Below, piece by piece: positions 8,147 to 15,967 of a stretch of DNA of 64,000 nucleotides. Where the stretch lies: the NCBI GenBank assembly GCA_035426385.1, contig DAOLZQ010000006.1, positions 1-64,000 of the forward strand, written 5' to 3'. The notes below the pieces were generated by a model that saw nothing but the letters and a program-made list of their open reading frames with translations, was not told where the DNA came from and did not search any database. This DNA is from Parvibacillus sp035426385 (GTDB lineage: Bacteria > Bacteroidota > Bacteroidia > Chitinophagales > Saprospiraceae). Position 1 is the stretch's first letter; each line of letters starts with the position of its first letter. The position numbers and the translations under genes were made by a program.

Positions 8147-8620
8147 ATGGATAAATTATTTTCTTCAGAAGCACTTATTAGATTTTCAGACTGTGACCCT
8201 TTGGGACATTTGAATAATCAAAGATATCTAGACTACTTTCTTAATGCACGGGAAGACCAATTAAAATCATATCTGGATTTTGATATTTACAAATATGCAG
8301 GTGAAACCGGATACACCTGGGTGATGTTTCAAAATCAAATTACCTATTTAAGACCGGTATTTCACAATCATATAGTCATTTTGACCAGTCAATTGCTTGA
8401 ATTAGGTGATAAATCTCTTCATATCGAGATGCAAATGAAGGATTCTAAATCCGAAAAAATCTATGCTTTGCTTTGGATGGTAGCCGTGCATATTAAAATC
8501 GATACGGGTAAAAGTGCTCCTCATCCGGCATTTATAACTAATATGATGGAAGGCCTTATCATACCATCCCCGCAGGCTAGTTATAATGAACGAGTAAGTG
8601 CACTTCAGTCTGCCCGATAA
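8147..8620 (+). CDS. Acyl-CoA thioesterase, 4HBT (hotdog) family
   Basis: The product has 157 residues and a single hotdog domain. The segment RFSDCDPLGHLNNQRYLDYF is the 4-hydroxybenzoyl-CoA/YbgC-type active-site helix, with the Asp-x-x-Gly-His-x-Asn pattern. Such cytoplasmic enzymes hydrolyse acyl-CoA esters; the substrate cannot be told from sequence. I chose ATG at 8147 because it begins just before the domain; a TTG at 8120 would add nine residues that do not look like the family. Its 3' end overlaps the convergent pseudouridine synthase gene by 16 bases. Confidence 0.85.
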   Translation: MDKLFSSEALIRFSDCDPLGHLNNQRYLDYFLNAREDQLKSYLDFDIYKYAGETGYTWVMFQNQITYLRPVFHNHIVILTSQLLELGDKSLHIEMQMKDSKSEKIYALLWMVAVHIKIDTGKSAPHPAFITNMMEGLIIPSPQASYNERVSALQSAR

Positions 8621-9306
8621 TCAAATAGATTCCAATATCCGGTTTCCGGCAAGGGTGCTGTAAGTGTCATCTTAGTCATAGTGACGGGATGAAGAAATTC
8701 TACTGTGTGACTGTGTAAATAAATAGCTGTGTCATCATCAAGTACTTTAGAGCCGTACTTCATATCTGCTAATATAGGGCAGCCAATATTGCTAAGTTGA
8801 ACTCTTATCTGATGCGGCCTTCCGGTCAGAGGGCTTATCCTAAATAACACAAAGTGAGCATTTTTACGGACTACCTTGAAGTCTAGAATGGCTCTTTTAG
8901 CATCCTTAACTTCTGCTGATTTTACTACTTTGGTAACGTTATGCATTTCAGATTTCAATAAATAATTATCTAACCTACCGGAGGACTTTTCTGGTAATGC
9001 ATCAGACAATGCATAATAAGTTTTTTTAACCTTATTATTTTTAAATAATTCGTTCATACGGCTTAGTGCTTTGGAGGTCTTAGCAAATATGACCAATCCA
9101 GATACGGGGCGATCCAACCTATGAATAGTACCCACAAATACATTGCCCGGCTTATCATACTTTTCCTTAAGATATATTTTCAGCCCTTCAGATAATGGAA
9201 TGTCACCTGTAGAATCTCCCTGAACTAACCAACCACATTTTTTATTTACAGCAATCAAATGGTTATCTTCATATATTATCCGACTTTTGATTTCTTTGTT
9301 GTCCAT
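8605..9306 (-). CDS. RluA-family RNA pseudouridine synthase
   Basis: The 233-residue protein is a catalytic domain without an S4 domain. The catalytic motif is GTIHRLDRPVSGLVIFAK, where the Asp of HRLDR attacks uridine, and the second motif is LTGRPHQIRVQL. These enzymes isomerise specific uridines in rRNA or tRNA; the target site cannot be assigned. Its 3' end overlaps the thioesterase gene by 16 bases, and it is divergent from mqnD with only 15 bases between them. A second, S4-containing member of the family lies at 44103-45179. Confidence 0.93.
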   Translation of the reverse strand: MDNKEIKSRIIYEDNHLIAVNKKCGWLVQGDSTGDIPLSEGLKIYLKEKYDKPGNVFVGTIHRLDRPVSGLVIFAKTSKALSRMNELFKNNKVKKTYYALSDALPEKSSGRLDNYLLKSEMHNVTKVVKSAEVKDAKRAILDFKVVRKNAHFVLFRISPLTGRPHQIRVQLSNIGCPILADMKYGSKVLDDDTAIYLHSHTVEFLHPVTMTKMTLTAPLPETGYWNLFDYRAD

Positions 9307-9321
9307 TATTAATCAAGAATT

Positions 9322-10125
9322 ATGAATTTAAATGTAGCAATTTCTCCTTGTCCAAACGACACTTATATTTTTGGGGCCATAGCTCTTGGATACATAGATA
9401 CCGGAATATACCGGTTTAGTTTTGAATATGCTGACATAGAAGACTTAAATCAGGCTGCTTCACTAGGTAAGTATGACTTATTAAAAATGAGCTATTATCA
9501 TTACTTTGCGGCTGACCCCGATTACAATGCACTACCCTGTGGTGGCGCTATCGGATATGATTGTGGACCACTCCTAATCACAGCCAATCCAGAGAATTAT
9601 GGAGATTGTTTAGCGCCCCGTGTATTAGTCCCAGGTGCTCAAACTACTGCAAATTTCCTACTCCATTTCTATAACCCGGAAATTAAGAACGTATCTGTTC
9701 GTAGATTCAATGAGATTGAAGAATCACTGCTTCAACAAGAAGCTGAAGCTGGTGTAATCATTCATGAAAATCGATTTACATATCAGGATAAAGGGCTTTT
9801 TCTTATAGAAGATTTGGGCAAGTACTGGCAAGAGAAGACCCACTCGCCTATTCCACTGGGTTGCATAGGCTTAGCCAGCAAGTTTTCCTGGCATGATCAA
9901 GAGAAAATAACGGAATTGATCAAACAAAGTCTAGAATATGCTGATAGATATCCAGAAAAAATATGGGAATATATTCGATCACATGCTGTTAGCATGAATG
10001 ATGAAGTTATTAAAAGTCATATAGCTCTATATGTAAATGATTTTTCCCATAACATAGGATACCAAGGTCGAGCAGCCATTGATAGGATGGAGAGTGAGAT
10101 AAATCTTCTTCAGAACAGGCCTTAA
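9322..10125 (+). CDS. mqnD: 1,4-dihydroxy-6-naphthoate synthase (futalosine menaquinone pathway)
   Basis: The product has 267 residues with a periplasmic-binding-protein-like fold but no signal peptide. MqnD converts cyclic dehypoxanthine futalosine to 1,4-dihydroxy-6-naphthoate in the futalosine route to menaquinone. The start AISPCPNDTYIFGAI is diagnostic (SPCPND), and KMSYYHYF and GAQTTANFLL fit the family. Its presence suggests this organism makes menaquinone by the futalosine route rather than by MenFDHCEB. No other mqn genes are in the window. Its end overlaps the convergent aspartate kinase gene by 4 bases. Confidence 0.95.
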   Translation: MNLNVAISPCPNDTYIFGAIALGYIDTGIYRFSFEYADIEDLNQAASLGKYDLLKMSYYHYFAADPDYNALPCGGAIGYDCGPLLITANPENYGDCLAPRVLVPGAQTTANFLLHFYNPEIKNVSVRRFNEIEESLLQQEAEAGVIIHENRFTYQDKGLFLIEDLGKYWQEKTHSPIPLGCIGLASKFSWHDQEKITELIKQSLEYADRYPEKIWEYIRSHAVSMNDEVIKSHIALYVNDFSHNIGYQGRAAIDRMESEINLLQNRP

Positions 10126-11414
10126 AGTCTTTCCATCAGTGGAACCTCCTTAGTCACCATCTGGACAGTGTTTCTCAGTTTTTCTTCTAATAAAATGATT
10201 TTACCCTTAGTAATACTATCCAATACCTCTTCTTTATAGTGACGGATAGTGAGCAATTCCAAGCCATCATCTCTGGTAATTTTATAGTCATCTTCAAGCG
10301 CTGAGATGAGTCGTTCTATTCTATCAGATACAGAAGGGACACAGACTGTAAAACTAATAGCAGTATTGCGCATCATATTGACGAAAATCCGAAGATCAGC
10401 AAACAATTTGAAGATATCTGCCATATGGTGCTCTACTACAAAAGAAAAATCTTTTCTGGCAAAATGCAATAGAGATTGATTCTTTTCTACTACAACGATG
10501 GGTGGATAGTGGTCCTCTACTTCAATACCTATGTATGTACCGGGTTGAGCAGGAGCCAGAAATGACTTGACATACAGAGGGATATTTTTATTCTGGAGTG
10601 GTTTAATAGTCTTTGGATGGATCACGTTAGCCCCATAATAAGTCATCTCGATAGCTTCCTTGTAAGAGAGCCGGTCCAATTTTTGTACGTTCTTGAATAA
10701 CCGTGGATCAGCGGTTAGTACTCCCGGAACATCCTTCCAGATAGTCATGTCTTCTGCATTCAGGCAGTAAGAAAATATTGCCGCAGTGAAATCCGAACCT
10801 TCACGACCAAGTGTAGTAGTCTGATTATCTTTAGTAGAGCCTATAAAACCTTGGGTTATGACTTTCTTTCCACTATTAAGTATGGGTAAAACTTGGCGGT
10901 CTACATTTTCTTCAGTTTGTTCCCATAAGATCTGACCTTCGCGATAGGTATCATCTGTAAGTAACACATCTCTCGCATCGAGCCACTGAGCCGCTATACC
11001 CACTTCATTAAGGTAAGCAGCAACTATGCGAGTGGATAGCATCTCTCCTACACTGACTAATTGATCATAGATATAGTCATATTCCTGTTCGGGCTTTTCA
11101 TCTAGTACCCAATCTATTTCAATTAAGATGTCATTGATGAGGTCATATATCTCATGACTTTCATCGAAGAGTTCATTAATGATGGCTAGATGATTCTCTT
11201 TGACTGAATTGAGTTTAGCTTGAATATCATCTCCATTTCCATAATAGGCATTCAGCACCTCTTCCAATTGATTGGTGGTTTTACCCAAAGCTGATACAAC
11301 TATAGCAAGTGGAGTTTCATTGTATTGAGAAATTATCTCCGCAACATTTCTAATTCCTGTGGCATCTTTTACAGAGGCTCCACCGAACTTGAATACTTTA
11401 ATGTGTGGTTTCAA
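10122..11414 (-). CDS. lysC: Aspartate kinase (monofunctional)
   Basis: The product has 430 residues. It phosphorylates aspartate at the head of lysine, threonine and methionine synthesis. The N-terminal KVFKFGGASVKDATG is the kinase signature. LGREGSDFTAA and TIWKDVPGVLTADPRLF form the nucleotide and aspartate site. The C-terminal region of about 120 residues (for example FVEHHMADIFKLFADLRIFVN) looks like paired ACT domains for allosteric control. No homoserine dehydrogenase domain is fused. It lies 11 bases downstream of an unknown secreted protein gene and is probably cotranscribed with it. Confidence 0.93.
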   Translation of the reverse strand: MKPHIKVFKFGGASVKDATGIRNVAEIISQYNETPLAIVVSALGKTTNQLEEVLNAYYGNGDDIQAKLNSVKENHLAIINELFDESHEIYDLINDILIEIDWVLDEKPEQEYDYIYDQLVSVGEMLSTRIVAAYLNEVGIAAQWLDARDVLLTDDTYREGQILWEQTEENVDRQVLPILNSGKKVITQGFIGSTKDNQTTTLGREGSDFTAAIFSYCLNAEDMTIWKDVPGVLTADPRLFKNVQKLDRLSYKEAIEMTYYGANVIHPKTIKPLQNKNIPLYVKSFLAPAQPGTYIGIEVEDHYPPIVVVEKNQSLLHFARKDFSFVVEHHMADIFKLFADLRIFVNMMRNTAISFTVCVPSVSDRIERLISALEDDYKITRDDGLELLTIRHYKEEVLDSITKGKIILLEEKLRNTVQMVTKEVPLMERL

Positions 11415-11425
11415 TTCAAAAATTT

Positions 11426-12511
11426 TTATTCGAAATTAAACATAAACACTTGTGGAATATACACTTCACGACCCATGGCTGGATCATCAAATACCAGGCG
11501 ATCAATGATTACAGAGAAAGGTTCTAATTGCTGATTAAAGACTGTAATAATTTCCTGCATAGAGTCTGTAATATAATAAGTGTCGTGCATTCCTTTTCTA
11601 TTATAAAAGGTCAGACGCATTCCCTTAATTTGATACAACTTATCATCGATTTCCATAACCATACTATGCTGTACCTGATTTCGCGCATATCTCATAGAAA
11701 AAGTAGGTCCTGTAGGCGAGGCGTACATAGTACTCCAGCGTAATACTGCTTCTTTCTCAAGTAACTCAGCAGGTTCCTCAGCATTCTTAAGGATTGAAAA
11801 ATCAAGCTTTCTTACAGGATGAATTCTTATTCTGTTTTTAATAACTTCAATAACAGAATCAGACTCATTAATAAAATTCTGGGTAGATGAGAATCCTATA
11901 ATATGTTGTATTGCTACATTGGGCACAGACTTGTAACCTTCTAATAAACGCTTACTTGGAGCAAGCGTTGTATCAAGTTTAAGAACTTTATGCCCGTCAT
12001 ACAGCGTCAGGAGCTGATAAGGAAACCTTTGGCTCAAACCTTGTCTTAGTAGATAAAACTGGGGAGAGTAAGTGATATCACTTCCAGGCACTTCCAGCCG
12101 TATATTATAATGATCCCCTGTAGAAGTAGTAACATCAAAAGTATATGCATCACCAACGCCGGTATTGCTGAACAGTGAATTATAATTCTCAGGATGAATG
12201 GTATACTTAGACGAATCCATCGTGAGACGCCACAGTGTGCCATTTTTCTTACTATTATAGTATACCACCTCTACACGGTTAAAATTTGAAATCATATCCT
12301 TATTATAAATGTAAAAAGGAGATTTCAAATTCTGCTTTATGATACTCTCTTGCACAGACATCACTTTATAGAACATGCCGGGAGCAATCTGATCGAAGTC
12401 AGCATTGATATTTCCCCAAGAAAAAGAGGGTTTAGACTGTGCATTAACAGTACTAATTAAAAAAAATAAAGCAACCGTAATGGTTACTTTATTCTTTATA
12501 AGTTGTATCAT
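11426..12511 (-). CDS. Secreted protein of unknown function
   Basis: The 361-residue protein has a signal peptide (about 1-24, ending TVNAQ). No transmembrane segment, lipobox or T9SS tail is visible. The mature part is mixed strand-like sequence, with aromatic stretches such as MFYKVMSVQESII and GMRLTFYNRKGMHDTYY. I do not recognise a family. It is immediately upstream of aspartate kinase (11 bases), which suggests cotranscription but gives no functional clue. A perfect -7 element (12541-12548) lies about 30 bases upstream of the ATG. Confidence 0.75.
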   Translation of the reverse strand: MIQLIKNKVTITVALFFLISTVNAQSKPSFSWGNINADFDQIAPGMFYKVMSVQESIIKQNLKSPFYIYNKDMISNFNRVEVVYYNSKKNGTLWRLTMDSSKYTIHPENYNSLFSNTGVGDAYTFDVTTSTGDHYNIRLEVPGSDITYSPQFYLLRQGLSQRFPYQLLTLYDGHKVLKLDTTLAPSKRLLEGYKSVPNVAIQHIIGFSSTQNFINESDSVIEVIKNRIRIHPVRKLDFSILKNAEEPAELLEKEAVLRWSTMYASPTGPTFSMRYARNQVQHSMVMEIDDKLYQIKGMRLTFYNRKGMHDTYYITDSMQEIITVFNQQLEPFSVIIDRLVFDDPAMGREVYIPQVFMFNFE

Positions 12512-12539
12512 CTATAGTGGTATATTCGAGTTACAAAAC

Positions 12540-12908
12540 TCAAATATACATATCTCGCTCAGGATCTTTATAATCTGAGGGCTTAGATTTAGTTCGTTTT
12601 TTCTTGTACTTATGATCTATGGCTTCTTCAACTGAAGGATATCCTTGAACAATATTGGATTTTTCGATCGGATCTACTTTAATCCAATTTTCCAACCGAT
12701 CTAGAAAACTATCAACTGCAGGTGATGTAGCCATAAATTTGATTGCCTGTTGGGCCGCTACAGATCCTGCAAGTTTCATAATACGACCCTTTGTTCCACG
12801 AAAAAAGACATTGTCTAGTAAGAATGGAATCAGAATATCCAAGCCAATCTCCAGAAAATCAAACTCCTTAGATGGTTTAGAATTATTAGTTTTTGCTACC
12901 TCTGTCAT
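12540..12908 (-). CDS. Small protein of unknown function
   Basis: The product has 122 residues. The first 20 are polar, residues about 20-70 contain hydrophobic stretches (IGLDILIPFLLDNVFF and LAGSVAAQQAIKFM) that could associate with a membrane, and the end is strongly basic (KYKKKRTKSKPSDYK). There is no signal peptide. It lies downstream of a YtxH-like gene, and the pair may be related to envelope stress, but I do not recognise a family. Confidence 0.6.
   Translation of the reverse strand: MTEVAKTNNSKPSKEFDFLEIGLDILIPFLLDNVFFRGTKGRIMKLAGSVAAQQAIKFMATSPAVDSFLDRLENWIKVDPIEKSNIVQGYPSVEEAIDHKYKKKRTKSKPSDYKDPERDMYI
12541..12548 (-). promoter_or_regulatory. -7 promoter element for the 361-residue protein and lysC
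   Basis: Read leftward this is TATATTTG, matching TAnnTTTG, 29 bases before the ATG at 12511. It lies in the last codons of the upstream gene. A -33 TTTG is not evident. Confidence 0.4.
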
Positions 12909-12930
12909 TTTTATTTAATTTATGATTTAA

Positions 12931-12967
12931 AATATAATGCAGGTACTACGAGCACCTGCACTATATT
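12931..12967 (-). terminator. Hairpin between the YtxH-like gene and its downstream neighbour
   Basis: AATATA-A-TGCAGGT pairs with ACCTGCA-C-TATATT around a 9-base loop, with one mismatch. It lies just past the stop of the YtxH-like gene. The run of T after it in the leftward direction is short, so it may be a weak terminator or an mRNA-stabilising stem. Confidence 0.5.
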
Positions 12968-12984
12968 ATCTAAATTTCAAAGAA

Positions 12985-13227
12985 CTATGATAAAACTTCA
13001 TCAGCCATATCTGAAGCTGCTCTAGCATACTCATCTTTCTTTTCACGAATCTTACTTATACCGTCTGCTACTTTATTTCTCACTTCATTGGAGAATTTTT
13101 GAGTAGCATCAGATATTTTAGTTCTAGTTTCATCACCTTTCTCTGGCGCCATTAAAATCCCAATTGCTACGCCTGCAGCTATACCTGCAAATAAGGCCAA
13201 AATTGTTTTTCCTGCATTGTCGTTCAT
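12985..13227 (-). CDS. YtxH-domain small membrane protein
   Basis: The product has 80 residues. One glycine- and alanine-rich transmembrane segment (TILALFAGIAAGVAIGILMAP) is followed by the EKGDETR stretch typical of YtxH proteins and a charged amphipathic helix. YtxH proteins are associated with general stress responses in other bacteria, and their molecular role is unclear. It is the next gene after the ABC operon on the same strand, but 136 bases separate them, so it need not be cotranscribed. Confidence 0.8.
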   Translation of the reverse strand: MNDNAGKTILALFAGIAAGVAIGILMAPEKGDETRTKISDATQKFSNEVRNKVADGISKIREKKDEYARAASDMADEVLS

Positions 13228-13363
13228 AAATTTCTAAATTAATTGATTAGTTAATGAATAATATTTAATAAATAACTCAATTATAAAAAAGTTTAATTGA
13301 ATAATGTCATTGTTATATTACCCTTATAACTCGTAACGAACACAAATTGTTGCTAAATTTTGG

Positions 13364-14179
13364 TTATATTTGGAGTGTGCTAAGAGATACCATAGTATCT
13401 TCTACTTTATGCACTAGTTCTATAAAATGTGGGTTTCGCTTTAGTTCACGAGAGCGCTGAGCTGGAAGATCAATAATTTCTTGTGCTACGATACTTGAGG
13501 GTGGAGGCTTCATCATATATATAATATCCGATAAATATACTGCCTCGGAAATGTCATGAGTGACAAACACGATGTACATTCTAAATTTTTCCTGAATACT
13601 AAGCAAAAGGTCCTGCATCTGCAGCCGGGTATTAATATCCAAAGCACCGAAAGGCTCGTCCATCAACAATATCCTATTATTAGCCAATAAGCTTCGAGCT
13701 ATTGCTACCCTTTGTAATTGACCACCTGATAAAGCAGGAATCTGAGCATATTTATGTTCGTGTCCGGCCAAGCCTACTAGCTCTATCATTTCCATAGCTT
13801 TCTCGTAACGTTCTTTCTTCTTAATACCTTTATAGGTCAAAGCGAGAGCGACATTGTCCAATACTGTATACCATGGCATAGAGCTATATTCCTGGAATAC
13901 CATACTGGATCTATTATCCGGGCCCGGAGGACGACCATTTACCATTATAGTGCCGGCTGATGGAGTCTGTAATCCACTGATATAGCGAAGTAAAGTAGAC
14001 TTTCCACTTCCGGAAGCACCAAGCAACCCAATAAACTTACCATTAGCATCATCTTGTTGAATGGCAAAATTAAGATCCTTTATAATAAAGGATGCTCCAT
14101 TATTATAGGTTTGATCAATGTTTTGAAGATCTATTATTTTAGGTGGATCTGAGTGTGTGGGATATATATACGTCGACAT
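13364..14179 (-). CDS. ABC transporter ATPase, nitrate/sulfonate/taurine (SsuB/TauB) type
   Basis: The product has 271 residues. It is the energy-coupling subunit of an importer. Visible elements are the Walker A GASGSGKST, the Q-loop MVFQEYSSMPWYTVLDNV, the signature LSGGQLQR, Walker B ILLMDEPFGALD and the switch VTHD. It is the last gene of a six-gene leftward operon and starts 5 bases after the diiron oxidase gene. The permease, binding protein and two coiled-coil proteins lie further upstream. The family handles nitrate, alkanesulfonates, taurine or pyrimidine thiamine precursors; the substrate here is unknown. Confidence 0.92.
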   Translation of the reverse strand: MSTYIYPTHSDPPKIIDLQNIDQTYNNGASFIIKDLNFAIQQDDANGKFIGLLGASGSGKSTLLRYISGLQTPSAGTIMVNGRPPGPDNRSSMVFQEYSSMPWYTVLDNVALALTYKGIKKKERYEKAMEMIELVGLAGHEHKYAQIPALSGGQLQRVAIARSLLANNRILLMDEPFGALDINTRLQMQDLLLSIQEKFRMYIVFVTHDISEAVYLSDIIYMMKPPPSSIVAQEIIDLPAQRSRELKRNPHFIELVHKVEDTMVSLSTLQI

Positions 14180-14184
14180 ACTGC

Positions 14185-14883
14185 TTAATTACCAAATAAA
14201 TAATCTTCTATACCTTCCCAAAAAAGGAATTCCAAATCTATTGCACGTTCAGCTCCTTCCTTGACCAGCATGAAACTAGCTTCATCCTTAATCCATGGAA
14301 CGATAGAATTGAGCATGTCATCATAATGGTGATCATCCAGTGAGATATGTACAAACCAAAACTCGAGTGCATGTTCAGGTATATAACTGAATTTTTTGAG
14401 CGCTTCATAGATGATGCTATATTCCTGAGAGGTAAAAAATTCGGTTCCCGGTCCTAAAGCTCCCAAACTCTTTAAATAATTAGCGTCCTGACACATATTA
14501 AGCATATACTCAACATAAATCAAGGTAGAAGGAAATGGCTTATAATTATTAATACTCTCCTCAGTAAGTCCCAGACCAAGGCAAAAATTCTTATACAACA
14601 CTCGGTGAGAACCTTTTAAATCCCCACTTCCATGCTCTTCCCAAAGATTTTCAATAAGAGAAAACCTAGTCTGATCATCAGCGATATTAGCAGCAGCCGC
14701 ACATAAGAAGCGGGGAAAGTAGCTACAATAGATGCCATATTGGAGTGCAAACTCAATAAGTTGTTCTTTTGAAATGTCTCCACTTTGCAACCTTTTAATA
14801 AATCTATGTTCCAATATTCTCCCTATAGCAGGCTGTAGATCTACTTCTAGTTGCTTGAGCTTTGACTTCCACTGTTCTGTCAT
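14185..14883 (-). CDS. Heme-oxygenase-like diiron oxidase (HDO family)
   Basis: The 232-residue, all-helical protein has no signal peptide. Spacing of acidic and His residues fits the diiron set of the HDO family (SznF and CADD types): E83 and H93 in LWEEHGSGDLKGSH, E148 in GPGTEFFT, and H179, D183 and H186 in FVHISLDDHHYDD. TenA thiaminases share the fold but lack this set. Members perform N-oxygenation, desaturation or C-C cleavage on amino acids, fatty acids or aromatic compounds. The gene sits between permease and ATPase genes (10 and 5 bases away), so it is very probably made with the importer and may act on the imported molecule. The substrate is not inferable. Confidence 0.85.
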   Translation of the reverse strand: MTEQWKSKLKQLEVDLQPAIGRILEHRFIKRLQSGDISKEQLIEFALQYGIYCSYFPRFLCAAAANIADDQTRFSLIENLWEEHGSGDLKGSHRVLYKNFCLGLGLTEESINNYKPFPSTLIYVEYMLNMCQDANYLKSLGALGPGTEFFTSQEYSIIYEALKKFSYIPEHALEFWFVHISLDDHHYDDMLNSIVPWIKDEASFMLVKEGAERAIDLEFLFWEGIEDYLFGN

Positions 14884-14893
14884 AGTTTTTGAG

Positions 14894-15967
14894 TTAATTT
14901 GAATTTTTTTTGGAAGGCACTAATTTTTTATTCACAAAAATGAAATCACTGAGCAACCAAAGAGAAAGAGCTAACATCATAAGGGCCATCACAGGAAAGG
15001 TATCACCAAATGCATTATGCAAGATATTTTCCTTCCCCAGGAAGTCCACAAATTCATTGAAAAGTAAGATGAGAAAGATGGCGGCGATTAGTACTTTGAA
15101 AATGATCTTAACTCGAGGCATCCATATTTGAAAGAACCCTACGTCTTTAAGTATACCTGAATTTCTATTTGATAGAGACTGATACTTAAATGGAAAAAGC
15201 TTTCTGTCTAACCAGATAAAGAATTTATCTTGTAAGAAGCCAATCATAATAATAACAAAGAGCATCGCAAACAACTTTTCGATATTACCTTGTCTAATGC
15301 CGGACTTCCACATAAGTGAGCCCAACCCACCCTGACTGCCTATACCTTCTATGATGATGATATAAGTCCAGGAAATAGCAGTAAGTACTCGAATATCGTC
15401 AGAAAATTTTGACATGACATGAGGCCAATAAACAGTGCGAATAGTTTGGAAATTATTGGCTCCAAGCGTATAGGCTGTCTTAAGATACACCTCCTCAACA
15501 TCATCGATACGCCTAACTATTACCGGGAGCATATATATCAAGATTCCAAAAGCTAAAAAATGAACCTTCATCGCTGTACCCAAACCCCACCATATAATAA
15601 AAAGGCCAATTACTCCAGTCAATGGAACAAACCGGATGGCATCTATTGGACGATGAAAGAGACCCCTGAAGATTGGGTATAAGCCTATTAAAAAACCAAA
15701 TACAACTGATATAATAATTGCTTCCAAGTAACCGCTGAGATTTAGACCTACGGAACGAAAGATATTATTGAGCAAATCATTTTCAGCAAATAAGGTAAAT
15801 AAAGCCCTAACCACCTTATTTGGTGATGGCAGAATACCTCCCGGCACCAAAGGATCAGCTCCAGCAGTGATTGCATACCAAAGCAATAAAAGAAGACCAA
15901 TCCCGGCCAGTTCTAATAATATCCTAGTACGGGTAGGTAAAATCCCTCTCAACTGAAATAGACTCAT
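14894..15967 (-). CDS. ABC transporter permease (SsuC/TauC type) with extra C-terminal membrane segments
   Basis: The product has 357 residues, against roughly 250-280 for typical SsuC permeases. The first 270 residues form the BPD_transp_1 domain with the cytoplasmic EAA-type loop AYTLGANNFQTIRTVYWP. Residues about 285-345 add two further hydrophobic segments (IIFKVLIAAIFLILLF and FPVMALMMLALSLWLLSDF), an unusual extension. The start overlaps the end of the binding-protein gene by 4 bases, so translation is coupled. Confidence 0.9.
   Translation of the reverse strand: MSLFQLRGILPTRTRILLELAGIGLLLLLWYAITAGADPLVPGGILPSPNKVVRALFTLFAENDLLNNIFRSVGLNLSGYLEAIIISVVFGFLIGLYPIFRGLFHRPIDAIRFVPLTGVIGLFIIWWGLGTAMKVHFLAFGILIYMLPVIVRRIDDVEEVYLKTAYTLGANNFQTIRTVYWPHVMSKFSDDIRVLTAISWTYIIIIEGIGSQGGLGSLMWKSGIRQGNIEKLFAMLFVIIMIGFLQDKFFIWLDRKLFPFKYQSLSNRNSGILKDVGFFQIWMPRVKIIFKVLIAAIFLILLFNEFVDFLGKENILHNAFGDTFPVMALMMLALSLWLLSDFIFVNKKLVPSKKNSN

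Noticed and set aside
9322..10125. MqnD as a periplasmic ABC binding protein
   Set aside because: It shares that fold, but lacks a signal peptide and has the SPCPND signature of the cytoplasmic menaquinone enzyme.
14185..14883. Reading the diiron oxidase as a TenA thiaminase in a thiXYZ-like operon
   Set aside because: The fold and gene context are similar, but the E-H-E-H-D-H metal set with HDO spacing is present, and I see no thiamine-related gene or riboswitch nearby.
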